Below, piece by piece: positions 1 through 6,772 of a stretch of DNA of 15,752 bases. How positions within the stretch are numbered: the first letter of the stretch is position 1; each line of letters starts with the position of its first letter. Where the stretch lies: NCBI GenBank assembly GCA_018713755.1, contig DVOG01000064.1, forward strand, positions 1-15,752, written 5' to 3'. The notes under the pieces are model-generated. The model was not told the DNA's origin, ran no database searches, and was given only the letters and a program-made list of their open reading frames with translations. The position numbers and the translations under genes are program-made. Origin of the DNA: Candidatus Spyradosoma merdigallinarum (lineage in GTDB: Bacteria; Verrucomicrobiota; Verrucomicrobiia; Opitutales; UBA953).

Positions 1-1634
1 CCGCGGAAATCCTGCCGCTCGGCGCGGGAACGGAAGCCGCGCTCGACGCCTTCGAAGCCGTCCGCGCCAAAATCGACGACTTTTTCGCGCGCGTGCGGCT
101 GGCGGGCTTCGACGCCTCTTCCGCGGGAACGCTCAATCCTTCCTCGGCGGATTTCGCCGCGCTCGCGGGCGCGGACATTTCCGCCGACGCCTCGCGCGCG
201 TTCCCGATTTCCCGCATCGCCGCGCCGGAGGGCGAGCCGCGCCTCCCGTTGCGCGCCGGCGTCAATCCCGCCTGGGTCGGCGCGCTCGACGCGTTCGTCG
301 AAAAAGCGCTCGTTCCCGCGGCGGAAAAAATCGGCGGCGTTCCCGGAGAAGCGCCGGCGGAGCTGAGCGCTTCGCAGTGGGAAAAAATTTGCGCGCTGTT
401 CGCGCCTTGCGAAGCGTGGCGCGCGTCGAAACCGGGAACCGGCGCCGCGGCGCTTTCCGTCGAACGCCTGCGCGAAATCGTCGCCGGGAATTTCCCGGAA
501 GCGCTCGCGCCGCTGTTCGAAAAGGACGAAGCGGAAAAGCCGCTGCGCGCCGAGCTCGCCGAAGCGGAGCGTTTTTGCCGCTTCACGCGCGACTTGGCGC
601 GCGTGCTCCGCAACTTCGTCTCGTTCGCGGAATTTTACAAGCGCAGCGCGGACGACACGGCGTTCCTCGTCGGCAAGCTTTACATGGATCAGCGCACTTG
701 CTCGCTGTGCGTGCGCGTGGCGGGCGATCCCGCGGCGCACGCCGCGCTCGCCGCGAAGTCGAACTGCTGCCTCGCTTACTGCGAGTGCGTGCGCGGGAAC
801 GAGAAAATGACCGTCGCGGCGATGTTCGGCGACGGCGACGCGCTCTCGCTCTACGTCGGGCGCAACGGCGTTTTCTATGACAAGAAAGGGAACGACTGGG
901 ACGCGAAGATCGTCCGCATCGTCGAAAATCCGATTTCCGTGCGGCAGGCGTTCTGGACGCCTTACCGCAAGTTCGCGAAATTCATCGAAACGCAGGTCGA
1001 AAGCTTCGCCGCGGCGCGCGAAAAGAAGGCGGACGAGACGCTCGCCGGCTCCGCGGCCGCCGTTCCCGCGGCGGTAAAGCCCGGCGCGAAGCCCGCGTTC
1101 GACGTCGCGAAGTTCGCCGGGATTTTCGCGGCGATCGGCCTGGCGCTCGGCGCGATCGGCGCGGCGCTGTCCGTGGCGCTGACGGGATTCCTTTCGCTTG
1201 CGCCGTGGCAGATGGCGCTGGTCGTCGTCGGCATCATTGCGCTGATTTCCGCGCCGTCGATGCTGCTCGCGGCGATGAAGCTGCGGCGGCGTTCGCTGGG
1301 ACCGATTCTCGAAGCGGGCGGCTGGGCGATCAACGGGAACGTGAAAATCGGGATCCCGCTCGCGAAGGCGTTCACGGACATGCCGAAAAAGCCGGCGGGA
1401 TCGCGGACGTCGGGCATCGATCCGTATCAGGAAAAATCGTTCCCGACGGGCAAGATGATTGCGGCGGCGGTCGTCGTCGTCGCGTTGCTCGCCGTTGTCG
1501 CGCTGTGGTCTTTCTGCTCCGGCGGCGAAGAGTGCGTCTCCGCCGCGCCGGAAAGTGCGGAAGCCGCCGTTCCCGCCGCGGAAGCGTCCGCCGCGCCGGA
1601 AACCGTTCCCGCGGCGGACGGGAACGCCGCCTGA
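1..1634 (+). CDS. Alanine-rich membrane protein of unknown function, N-terminus cut by window edge
   Basis: The reading frame is open from the first bases of the window, so the GTG at 93 is probably internal and the true start lies to the left. Numbering from that GTG, the first ~335 residues look soluble and helical. They carry a cysteine cluster at residues 203, 206, 225, 226, 230 and 232 (CxxC, then CCxxxCxC), which could bind a metal. Two hydrophobic segments follow at about 341-367 and 373-394, then a basic stretch (KLRRR), a cytosol-like loop, a third membrane segment at about 455-475, and a low-complexity Ala/Pro/Glu tail. I do not recognise the family and assign no function. The GGGAACG-type motif is very dense here and encodes many Gly-Asn and Val-Pro pairs. 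An inverted pair of it lies just before the stop codon. The frame, high coding potential and membrane segments make it a convincing gene. Confidence 0.85.
   Translation, partial: AEILPLGAGTEAALDAFEAVRAKIDDFFARVRLAGFDASSAGTLNPSSADFAALAGADISADASRAFPISRIAAPEGEPRLPLRAGVNPAWVGALDAFVEKALVPAAEKIGGVPGEAPAELSASQWEKICALFAPCEAWRASKPGTGAAALSVERLREIVAGNFPEALAPLFEKDEAEKPLRAELAEAERFCRFTRDLARVLRNFVSFAEFYKRSADDTAFLVGKLYMDQRTCSLCVRVAGDPAAHAALAAKSNCCLAYCECVRGNEKMTVAAMFGDGDALSLYVGRNGVFYDKKGNDWDAKIVRIVENPISVRQAFWTPYRKFAKFIETQVESFAAAREKKADETLAGSAAAVPAAVKPGAKPAFDVAKFAGIFAAIGLALGAIGAALSVALTGFLSLAPWQMALVVVGIIALISAPSMLLAAMKLRRRSLGPILEAGGWAINGNVKIGIPLAKAFTDMPKKPAGSRTSGIDPYQEKSFPTGKMIAAAVVVVALLAVVALWSFCSGGEECVSAAPESAEAAVPAAEASAAPETVPAADGNAA
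1604..1626. repeat. Inverted pair of the CGTTCCCG motif at the end of the first gene
   Basis: CGTTCCCG (1604-1611) and CGGGAACG (1619-1626) form an 8-bp perfect stem with a 7-nt loop, ending six bases before the TGA stop. A T-rich run (1635-1641) begins eight bases after the stem. That is too far for a classic intrinsic terminator, but it could be a weak one. It lies inside the coding sequence. Confidence 0.55.
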
Positions 1635-1660
1635 TTTTTCTTGGAGGCGAGAAAAAAAAA

Positions 1661-1689
1661 TTGCGCATTCCCGCAGACGGACCTACCAT
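1661..1689 (+). promoter_or_regulatory. Possible promoter of the PEP-CTERM gene
   Basis: TTGCGC (1661-1666) and TACCAT (1684-1689) are separated by exactly 17 bases and match the sigma70 consensus boxes at 3/6 and 4/6. Transcription would begin near 1696 and leave a leader of about 11 bases. The match is weak, and the main support is position: the only intergenic gap upstream of the gene, beside an A tract at 1652-1660. Confidence 0.3.
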
Positions 1690-1706
1690 GAGATTCCTTC
1701 AAAATC

Positions 1707-2549
1707 ATGACTATGCTTAAAAAAATCTCGATCTCGATGTTCGCGCTCAGCGCGCTCTCTTCATCGGTTTTCGCTCAGGAGGCGGACCTTCCTTACACGG
1801 CGACCGCCGACGGGAAAACGTTGACGTTCAGAGAAGACCACAATGCCGCCGGCGGGCATGACTACTACAATTACACTTACACGAACGAGGTCGGTGAGAC
1901 GCTCAACGATCTGACGATTGAGGCGACCAAGCCGGATTCGGTTTTCTGGATTGGATTCGGCATCACCAATCTCGGGACGATTTCGGGAACGTCTTCGATC
2001 ACGGCGAACGGCGTCGACGGTTTCACGCTCACCAACAACGGGACGATTTCCGGTACGCTGACGCTGAAAGGCGAAAACGGCGCGCTTCCTTATCTGCAGG
2101 TCGGAGCCGGCACGGTTTTCTCCGCGGGAACGAGCATCGTGCTCGCCGGCGGCGTCGTCACGTTCGACAATACGGATGCTTCCGTCGTTTGGAACGTCAC
2201 GGAGGAGACGCTGGGCACGGCGCTTTTCTCGGGATCGGGCTACATCACGCGGTTCTCCAACCTTTCGCTGACGCTGAACTTCGATTCCGTGGCCACGATG
2301 AACAAGGCGGCTTCGCTCAAGCTGTTCGCCGACGACGCAAGTTTCAAGACGAAGCCGAATGACGGCGCGACCGTCGTCGCGGATCTCGACGAGGTCGCGA
2401 TTCAGATTGACGGGAGCGCCACCGGCTACACCGGAAGCTTTTCTTCCGATAAGGGCGGATTCGTCATTCCCGAACCGTCGGCGTTCGGCTTGATCGCGGG
2501 CGCGTTCGCGCTGGCGCTCGCCGCGTCGCGCCGCCGCAGAAACGCGTGA
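1707..2549 (+). CDS. PEP-CTERM sorting-domain exported protein
   Basis: A 280-residue exported protein. Residues 1-23 form a signal peptide: LKK, a hydrophobic core, and a likely cleavage site SVFA|QEA. The C-terminus is a textbook PEP-CTERM tag: Pro-Glu-Pro at 255-257, a hydrophobic helix, and four arginines at 275-278. In this family the tag directs exosortase-mediated processing at the inner membrane and release to the surface or an extracellular matrix. The middle is rich in Thr, Ser, Asn and Gly and contains repeated NxGTISGT-like units (around residues 88-122), consistent with a beta-helix or beta-solenoid. No catalytic motif is seen. Translation starts at ATG 1707 or the in-frame ATG 1713, with no clear Shine-Dalgarno site. 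It appears monocistronic, with a weak promoter upstream and a strong terminator downstream. No exosortase gene lies in the window. Confidence 0.9.
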   Translation: MTMLKKISISMFALSALSSSVFAQEADLPYTATADGKTLTFREDHNAAGGHDYYNYTYTNEVGETLNDLTIEATKPDSVFWIGFGITNLGTISGTSSITANGVDGFTLTNNGTISGTLTLKGENGALPYLQVGAGTVFSAGTSIVLAGGVVTFDNTDASVVWNVTEETLGTALFSGSGYITRFSNLSLTLNFDSVATMNKAASLKLFADDASFKTKPNDGATVVADLDEVAIQIDGSATGYTGSFSSDKGGFVIPEPSAFGLIAGAFALALAASRRRRNA

Positions 2550-2563
2550 AGCCTCGCGTTCTG

Positions 2564-2611
2564 AAAAAAAACGTTCCCGCGCGGAATTTTCCGGCGGGAA
2601 CGTTTTTTTTT
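2564..2611. terminator. Bidirectional intrinsic terminator between convergent genes
   Basis: A perfect 17-bp stem pairs 2564-2580 with 2594-2610. The left arm is A8 then CGTTCCCGC, the right arm GCGGGAACG then T8, with a 13-nt loop (2581-2593) that can itself pair CGGA/TCCG. The T run (2603-2611) terminates rightward transcription of the PEP-CTERM gene, and the A run gives eight U residues on the other strand to terminate the leftward operon ending at 2626. The GC part of the stem is an inverted pair of the genome-wide CGGGAACG motif. Confidence 0.93.
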
Positions 2612-2625
2612 GCGGGAACGGCGGT

Positions 2626-3231
2626 TCAGGAACGCACGAACATCCAAACGGCGAAAAAAATCACGCCGAGGACGACGACGGCGCAGCCGATGAGGTCCCT
2701 TTTCTCCTGCCGCTTAATTTCCGCGAGGCGGCGGCGGGCTTCCTCCCGCTTTTCTATGCGCTTTATCGGATCGGCCGGGAACTTCCATCGGCTGTTTTGC
2801 CCGAGGCCGTCGCAAAGGAAGTAATAATTTTCCCCGTTGAAGGAAAACGCGGTGCGCATCACGGGAACGAGGACGCTGAGAATGTCGTTCGGCGGCGATT
2901 CGTCGAGGACGCACCGAAAGTCGCTGACGTCCGAAACGGAAACGCCGAGCAGGCGCTCGGCGTCTTCGCGTATGTAGGCCTCATGATCCTGATTGATTTT
3001 TTCCTGGATGCCGGGAAGCACGTGTTTTTCCCAGACGAAATCCGTCGGCAGCTCGGCTCTGAACACGGCGCATTCCGGCGCGGGAGCGACGCCGGGAACG
3101 AAGAGCTCCGCGGTTTTCGCTTCATAGCGGAAGTCGTCCACGCATTCGAAAACGCCTTCGGGAAGGCGGTCTTTTTCGAGCGCGGGAACGCAGGAGGCGA
3201 AATTCGCCTTGGCGCCCGCGCTGTAAGGCAA
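2626..3231 (-). pseudogene. C-terminal part of the split zinc-ribbon membrane protein (YdjG-like)
   Basis: This frame carries the C-terminal two thirds of the protein whose N-terminus is at 3631-3122 in another frame. It is open from about 3327 and the first usable start is TTG at 3231, so it is unlikely to be translated independently. Visible features are a soluble region with a tryptophan-containing FVWEKH stretch, an RTAFSFNGENYYFLCDGLGQ segment that recalls the end of TFIIB-type zinc-ribbon proteins as I remember them, a charged helix rich in Arg/Glu/Lys, and one C-terminal transmembrane helix (about residues 178-198) ending in FVRS. The tail-anchored layout suggests the bulk faces the cytoplasm. 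The stop at 2626 lies 15 bases from the shared terminator. It is either a recent pseudogene or an intact gene with a one-base sequence error. Confidence 0.75.
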
Positions 3232-3631
3232 ATCGCGAAACGGGCTCGGCAGTCTGCCGTTCCCGCCGGGACGCGTGCCGCTGATTTTGCAGGAGCACGA
3301 TCCCGTTTTGCAACCGCGGAAGGTAGGCTACGACGTAAAATGCCGAGATTTCGCCGAACTGCGCCGCGGTGCGGACTTTTTCCCCGTAGGCTTTCGAAAA
3401 CTCTTTCCAGAACACCGCGTTGAAGCGCTCGAAAAACTGTTCGCGGGAAACGGAAAAGGGGAAAATGCGCTCCGGCGCGGGAATGTCGGGATTTTGCGCG
3501 GCGCCGACGATCTGGAAGATTTTGTCGCAGTTAGGGCAGCGGCAGGCGACGGCGAAGGGGTTGAAGCTGCTGATCGTCGCGCCGCAGTTCGGGCACTTGA
3601 TTTCGTGAAGCGTGATGCGTTCGCTCGTCAT
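3122..3631 (-). pseudogene. N-terminal part of the split zinc-ribbon protein (YdjG-like), frameshifted
   Basis: The start of a TFIIB-type zinc-ribbon protein. A four-cysteine ribbon (C13, C16, C32, C35, two CPNC knuckles) follows the motif LHEIKCPNCG, which is characteristic of the family. Sensible sequence continues to about AYLPR (near 3313), after which this frame turns into Arg-rich low-quality sequence (RRERQTAEP, then RKRPPSRRRF). The natural continuation, with Cys-rich CKTGSCSCK, is in the neighbouring frame. Joining them needs one base skipped near 3310-3327. The ATG at 3631 lies 19 bases after the upstream membrane-protein gene, so it is the last gene of the SPFH operon. The B. subtilis relative YdjG works with YdjH and YdjI at the membrane. 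A similar role here is inferred from gene content only. Confidence 0.75.
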
Positions 3632-3650
3632 GATTTTCTTCGGGAGACTT

Positions 3651-4454
3651 TCAGCGCGCGGCGTTTCCGCGGGCCGCGTTCACGCGCTGCGCGGCGAGCA
3701 GCGCGGCTTGTTTCAGGGAATCGAGCGCGTCCGGAGCGGCCGCATCGGGCGCGTCGGAAAAGGCGTCCAGCGCGGCGGAGACGGAACGGAGCTCCGCGGC
3801 GAGGGCGTCGGACAGCGCGGGAACGTCGGAGAATTCCGTCGCGGGAATGCGCTTCGCGGCGTCGAGGAAAACCGTGAGCGCGCGTTCCGCCGCCAGCTTC
3901 TTTTCCGCGGAAAGGTTTTTCTTTCCGCCCGCGGCGGCGCGAAATGCGGCCTCAAGCGGCGGGAACGCCGTCGCCTCTCGCTTTTTCTCGACGCGGACGT
4001 CCTGCCGCGCCTGGGCTTCGGTCAGCGCTCCCGCGCCTTGCAGCATGTAAAGGATTTTCGCTCCGTGCCACGCGCACAGCAGCGCAATCGCCGCGCCGTA
4101 CCATTTCAGTTCGAGCGTTTCTCCGAGCATGGACCGCGCGACGTTGAAGACGACGGCGACGGCGAGCCCCGTCACGGCGAAGCGGACGGCCTGATGCGCG
4201 ACGGCGATGTGCTGCGCCGTGAAGAAGCGCTTGCGGCGCAGCGCGGAAACGGCGCCGACGGCGAGCGTTTCCAGCAGGAGCAGCCAGACGAAATTCATCG
4301 CGAAAAGGACGGCGGACGGGCCGTCTTCCGGGAAAACCAGGAACAGTAACGTCGCGAGCGTCGCGACGACGAGGAGCAGCCAGACGCGGGCGGAGGTTTT
4401 GTTGAAAAGCAAGCCGTTGCGGGCGGCGGTTCGGATGAGAATTTTCTTTTCCAT
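3651..4454 (-). CDS. Four-helix membrane protein of unknown function, in SPFH operon
   Basis: A 267-residue protein with an N-terminal membrane domain and a long soluble tail. Hydrophobic segments lie at about residues 24-41, 48-71, 90-106 and 119-137. The tail (about 140-267) is Ala/Glu/Lys-rich and probably helical, with possible coiled-coil character. No enzyme motif is visible and I do not recognise a named family. It lies 28 bases downstream of the SPFH gene and 19 bases upstream of the zinc-ribbon gene on the same strand, so co-transcription is very likely. AAGGA at 4466-4470 on the minus strand (about 11 bases from the ATG) may serve as ribosome-binding site. By analogy with B. subtilis YdjGHI it could be the integral-membrane partner that anchors the SPFH protein, but there is no sequence proof. 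Confidence 0.85.
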   Translation of the reverse strand: MEKKILIRTAARNGLLFNKTSARVWLLLVVATLATLLFLVFPEDGPSAVLFAMNFVWLLLLETLAVGAVSALRRKRFFTAQHIAVAHQAVRFAVTGLAVAVVFNVARSMLGETLELKWYGAAIALLCAWHGAKILYMLQGAGALTEAQARQDVRVEKKREATAFPPLEAAFRAAAGGKKNLSAEKKLAAERALTVFLDAAKRIPATEFSDVPALSDALAAELRSVSAALDAFSDAPDAAAPDALDSLKQAALLAAQRVNAARGNAAR

Positions 4455-4482
4455 GGAGGTGCGTTTCCTTTCTGCGCGGCGG

Positions 4483-5649
4483 TTATTTCTTATCGGAGAA
4501 CAGCGGGGCGAAAGCGGGATCGGCCGATGCGGGAATCCAGTTCGGCGTTCCCGCGCGCCAGATGAGCGCGCCCGCGCCGAGAGCGCCGCGGCGGATTTCT
4601 TCCGCGATGCGCTCCTGCGGGAACGGGCCCGTCGGCGCGTTCCCGACGGCGACGAAGTATTCCGGCGCGGCGGCGGGCTGCGGCGGGAGCGGCGGCGGAG
4701 CGGAAGGAATCGGCGGAGGCGTTCCCGCCGCCGGCGCGAGCGGATTTTGCGGGAACGCGCCGCGCATCATTTCGCCGAACATCGCGCCCATCGGCATTCC
4801 CGCGCCGAGCCCGATGCCGGCGCCCATGAGCGTTCCCGCGCCTTCGTTGCCCGCGGCTTTTTCCATGATGCCGAAGCGGCGCTCCGTCGGGTAATCCACG
4901 CCGAGGCGCGCGAGGCGGCGCGCTTCCGCCGTTCCCGCGCGTTCCTGCTCGACGATTTGCCGGTAGTCGTCGCTTTCCGCGCCGCGGATTTCGAAGCGCG
5001 TGAATTCGATGCCGTAAAGCTCGCCGATTTCCGCGTTGAGCGTTTCGCGCACAATCGCCTGCATTTCCGCGAGCTCCGTCTGAAAGCGCAGCAGCGTGCC
5101 GGCGCGGGAAAACGCTTGAACCGCCGCCGTGCGAATCGGCGTCGTCATCCACGCTTTGATTTTTTCGGAGACGTCCGCCGCCGTGAACGCGCTCGCCGTG
5201 CCGACGAATTTGTCCAGAAAAACTTCGGGGCGCGAAATTTTCATGACGGCCGCGCCGTTGAGCGCGACGCTTATCGTCTGCGCGTAATCTTCGTCGCGCA
5301 CCATGACGCGGACGCCCCAGAGCAGGTTGTTTTCGACTTCCGTGCTGACGAACCAGACGGAAACGGGGTAGGTCGTGTCGCCGCCGGTCGTGTCGCTCAG
5401 CAGCCTGGTCAGCACGGGAATGTTCGACGATTCGTCGCAGGCGAAGCGTCCGGGCGGAATCAGCGCTTCGCGGACGCCGCTGATGTAGAGCGCGGCGCGC
5501 TGCGTTTCGTGGACGACGATGACGGCGCCGCGGACGATCCCGTCGTAGTCGTATTTCTGGACGAGAAGGCTCGTGTCCTGCGCCGCGCAGGAAATGAGCT
5601 TTCCGAGGACACCGCCGGGCGCGTTCGATGTCTGGACGTTCATGCTCAT
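4483..5649 (-). CDS. SPFH/band-7 protein (YdjI / virion-core-like) with C-terminal GYF_2 domain
   Basis: A 388-residue protein. Residues ~30-235 resemble the cytoplasmic SPFH/band-7 domain of the YdjI (virion core protein-like) group: an N-terminal strand region with VVHETQRAALYISG and a PPGRF segment, then a helical arm ending in EFTRFEIRGAESDDYRQIVEQERAG. There is no N-terminal membrane helix. A Gly/Met-rich stretch (~270-295) and a proline-rich linker (~300-328) follow, then a GYF_2 domain (~330-385) with the hallmark YFV...GPF...I...GALIW...W pattern, presumed to bind proline-rich or partner peptides. SPFH proteins oligomerise at membranes; the B. subtilis homologue recruits PspA during envelope stress. 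It is the first gene of a leftward three-gene operon with a strong promoter at 5676-5704. Start ATG 5649, or in-frame ATG 5643, with no Shine-Dalgarno site. Confidence 0.9.
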   Translation of the reverse strand: MSMNVQTSNAPGGVLGKLISCAAQDTSLLVQKYDYDGIVRGAVIVVHETQRAALYISGVREALIPPGRFACDESSNIPVLTRLLSDTTGGDTTYPVSVWFVSTEVENNLLWGVRVMVRDEDYAQTISVALNGAAVMKISRPEVFLDKFVGTASAFTAADVSEKIKAWMTTPIRTAAVQAFSRAGTLLRFQTELAEMQAIVRETLNAEIGELYGIEFTRFEIRGAESDDYRQIVEQERAGTAEARRLARLGVDYPTERRFGIMEKAAGNEGAGTLMGAGIGLGAGMPMGAMFGEMMRGAFPQNPLAPAAGTPPPIPSAPPPLPPQPAAAPEYFVAVGNAPTGPFPQERIAEEIRRGALGAGALIWRAGTPNWIPASADPAFAPLFSDKK

Positions 5650-5675
5650 AAGAAGGAAAGAGTTAAAAAAAAAGC

Positions 5676-5704
5676 ATTATCGGGCGTTCCCGCAGGCGAG
5701 TCAA
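5676..5704 (-). promoter_or_regulatory. Sigma70-type promoter of the SPFH operon
   Basis: On the minus strand TTGACT (5704-5699) and GATAAT (5681-5676) each match the consensus boxes at 5/6 and are separated by exactly 17 bases. Transcription would start near 5669, giving a leader of about 20 bases. The -35 box lies inside the loop of the inverted motif pair at 5685-5715, so a protein binding that palindrome could block or modulate the promoter. Confidence 0.75.
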
Positions 5705-5715
5705 GCGCGGGAACG
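5685..5715. repeat. Inverted pair of the CGTTCCCGC motif in the divergent intergenic region
   Basis: CGTTCCCGC (5685-5693) and GCGGGAACG (5707-5715) form a perfect 9-bp inverted repeat around a 13-nt spacer. This is the same arm and spacer length as the core of the terminator at 2572-2602, but without flanking A/T tracts, so it should not terminate. It overlaps the leftward promoter spacer and -35 box. Confidence 0.7.
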
Positions 5716-5764
5716 AAGGCGTTTCGCGCCGCGGAAACGACGAAATTTTCGCGGAATCAAGAAA

Positions 5765-5800
5765 AAAATGCATTTTCTTGCAAAAAACGCTTGCATATGC
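5765..5800. promoter_or_regulatory. Palindrome cluster upstream of the str operon
   Basis: Three palindromes with related TGCA/ATGC content lie within 36 bases: AAAATGCATTTT (5765-5776), TTGCAA (5778-5783) and GCATATGC (5793-5800). CTTGCA occurs twice, at 5777-5782 and 5790-5795. The last palindrome overlaps the proposed -35 box of the rpsL promoter. This could be an operator or an UP-element-like AT-rich region; no known regulator site is recognised. Confidence 0.4.
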
Positions 5801-5818
5801 CTGCGGAAAAGTTATTAA
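5791..5818 (+). promoter_or_regulatory. Probable promoter of the rpsL operon
   Basis: TTGCAT (5791-5796) and TATTAA (5813-5818) are 16 bases apart in an AT-rich stretch, 40 bases before rpsL, with A tracts upstream that could act as an UP element. The -35 match is only 3/6 and the -10 4/6, so exact placement is uncertain. Some promoter is expected here because the upstream operon runs the other way. Confidence 0.5.
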
Positions 5819-5857
5819 TAGCCGTTCCTATTCATTCAAATTTCCAGTTTAGCTTCC

Positions 5858-6238
5858 ATGCCGACTATCAATCAACTCGTCCGCAAGCCGCGGAACAAAG
5901 CCACCGTCAAGTCGAAATCGCCCGCCTTGAACTGCTCTCCGTTCAAGCGCGGCGTGTGCATCCAGGTCATGACCCGCACGCCGAAAAAGCCGAATTCGGC
6001 TCAGCGCAAAGTGGCGAAGGTGCGCCTCACGTCGGGCGTGGAAGTCATTTCCTACATTCCGGACGAAGGGCACAAGCTGCAGGAGCACAGCGTGGTGCTC
6101 GTGCGCGGCGGGCGCGTGAAGGACTTGCCCGGCGTGCGTTACCACATCGTCCGCGGCCCGCTGGACTGCGCCGGCGTCGAAAAGCGCCGCCGCAGCCGTT
6201 CGAAATACGGCGTGAAGCGTCCGAAGGCCGGCAAGTAA
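5858..6238 (+). CDS. rpsL: 30S ribosomal protein S12
   Basis: A 126-residue S12, a core protein of the 30S decoding centre that helps monitor codon-anticodon pairing. The family signature TPKKPNSA is at residues 41-48 and RGGRVKDLPG at 83-92. Lys43 and Lys88, whose substitution gives streptomycin resistance in many bacteria, are both wild type. The C-terminus is basic (KRRRSRSKYG) as usual. The ATG gives the conserved MPTINQLVRKPR start and no purine-rich Shine-Dalgarno site precedes it. It is the first gene of the rightward cluster and is followed 28 bases later by rpsG, as in the standard str operon. Confidence 0.98.
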   Translation: MPTINQLVRKPRNKATVKSKSPALNCSPFKRGVCIQVMTRTPKKPNSAQRKVAKVRLTSGVEVISYIPDEGHKLQEHSVVLVRGGRVKDLPGVRYHIVRGPLDCAGVEKRRRSRSKYGVKRPKAGK

Positions 6239-6253
6239 TTTTTTCAGATTCAT

Positions 6254-6258
6254 AAGGA
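6254..6258 (+). promoter_or_regulatory. Ribosome-binding site of rpsG
   Basis: AAGGA lies eight bases before the rpsG ATG. It is noted because the neighbours rpsL, fusA and rpsJ lack such a site. Confidence 0.6.
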
Positions 6259-6266
6259 ACACGAAC

Positions 6267-6749
6267 ATGTCTCGTCGTCGTCGAGCCAACAAGAATCCGC
6301 ACAAGCCGGATTCCCGCTACAACAGCCCGCTGGTGAGCCAGCTGATCAACGTCGTCATGAAGAACGGCAAGAAGACGGTCGCGCAGCGCATCGTCTACGG
6401 CGCGATTGAGCGCGTCAGCGAAAAGCTTGAAAAGGGCGATCCGATGGAACTTCTTCTGGGCGCGCTGGAAAACTGCCGTCCGAAGCTGGAAGTCAAGAGC
6501 CGCCGCGTCGGTGGGGCGACCTATCAGGTTCCCGTGGAAATTTCTCATGACCGCCAGACGAGCATGGCGTTCCGCTGGCTCGTGAACGCCGCCGCCGGCC
6601 GCAAAGGGCAGCCGATGGTGGAGTCGCTCGCCGCGGAATTCATCGACGCTTACAACAACACGGGAACGGTGGTCAAGAAGCGCGAAGAAACGCACAAGAT
6701 GGCGCAGGCGAACCGCGCGTTCGCGCATCTGCGTTGGGGCAACAACTGA
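6267..6749 (+). CDS. rpsG: 30S ribosomal protein S7
   Basis: A 160-residue S7, the primary assembly protein of the 30S head that contacts E-site tRNA. The sequence begins MSRRRRANK, followed by the recognisable YNSPLVSQLINVVMKNGKK block and the C-terminal KREETHKMAQANRAFAHLRW block. Length is normal for the family. It has a clear AAGGA ribosome-binding site eight bases upstream. It lies between rpsL and fusA as in nearly all bacteria. Two copies of the GTTCCC/GGGAAC motif are in the gene, near 6524 and 6661. Confidence 0.98.
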   Translation: MSRRRRANKNPHKPDSRYNSPLVSQLINVVMKNGKKTVAQRIVYGAIERVSEKLEKGDPMELLLGALENCRPKLEVKSRRVGGATYQVPVEISHDRQTSMAFRWLVNAAAGRKGQPMVESLAAEFIDAYNNTGTVVKKREETHKMAQANRAFAHLRWGNN

Positions 6750-6772
6750 TTTTTTGAAAAGCTGTTACCGCT

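Noticed and set aside
3122..3327. Two independent overlapping genes rather than one broken gene
   Set aside because: The N-terminal frame loses protein character just where the other frame gains it, the second frame has no good start codon, and the order of features matches one zinc-ribbon protein.
5685..5715. Inverted repeat as a terminator
   Set aside because: There is no T tract on either side and it lies over a good promoter.
4207..6255. A 682-codon open frame on the plus strand
   Set aside because: It lies antisense to the SPFH operon and overlaps rpsL. Its product is Arg-rich with no domain, as expected from a GC-rich shadow frame.
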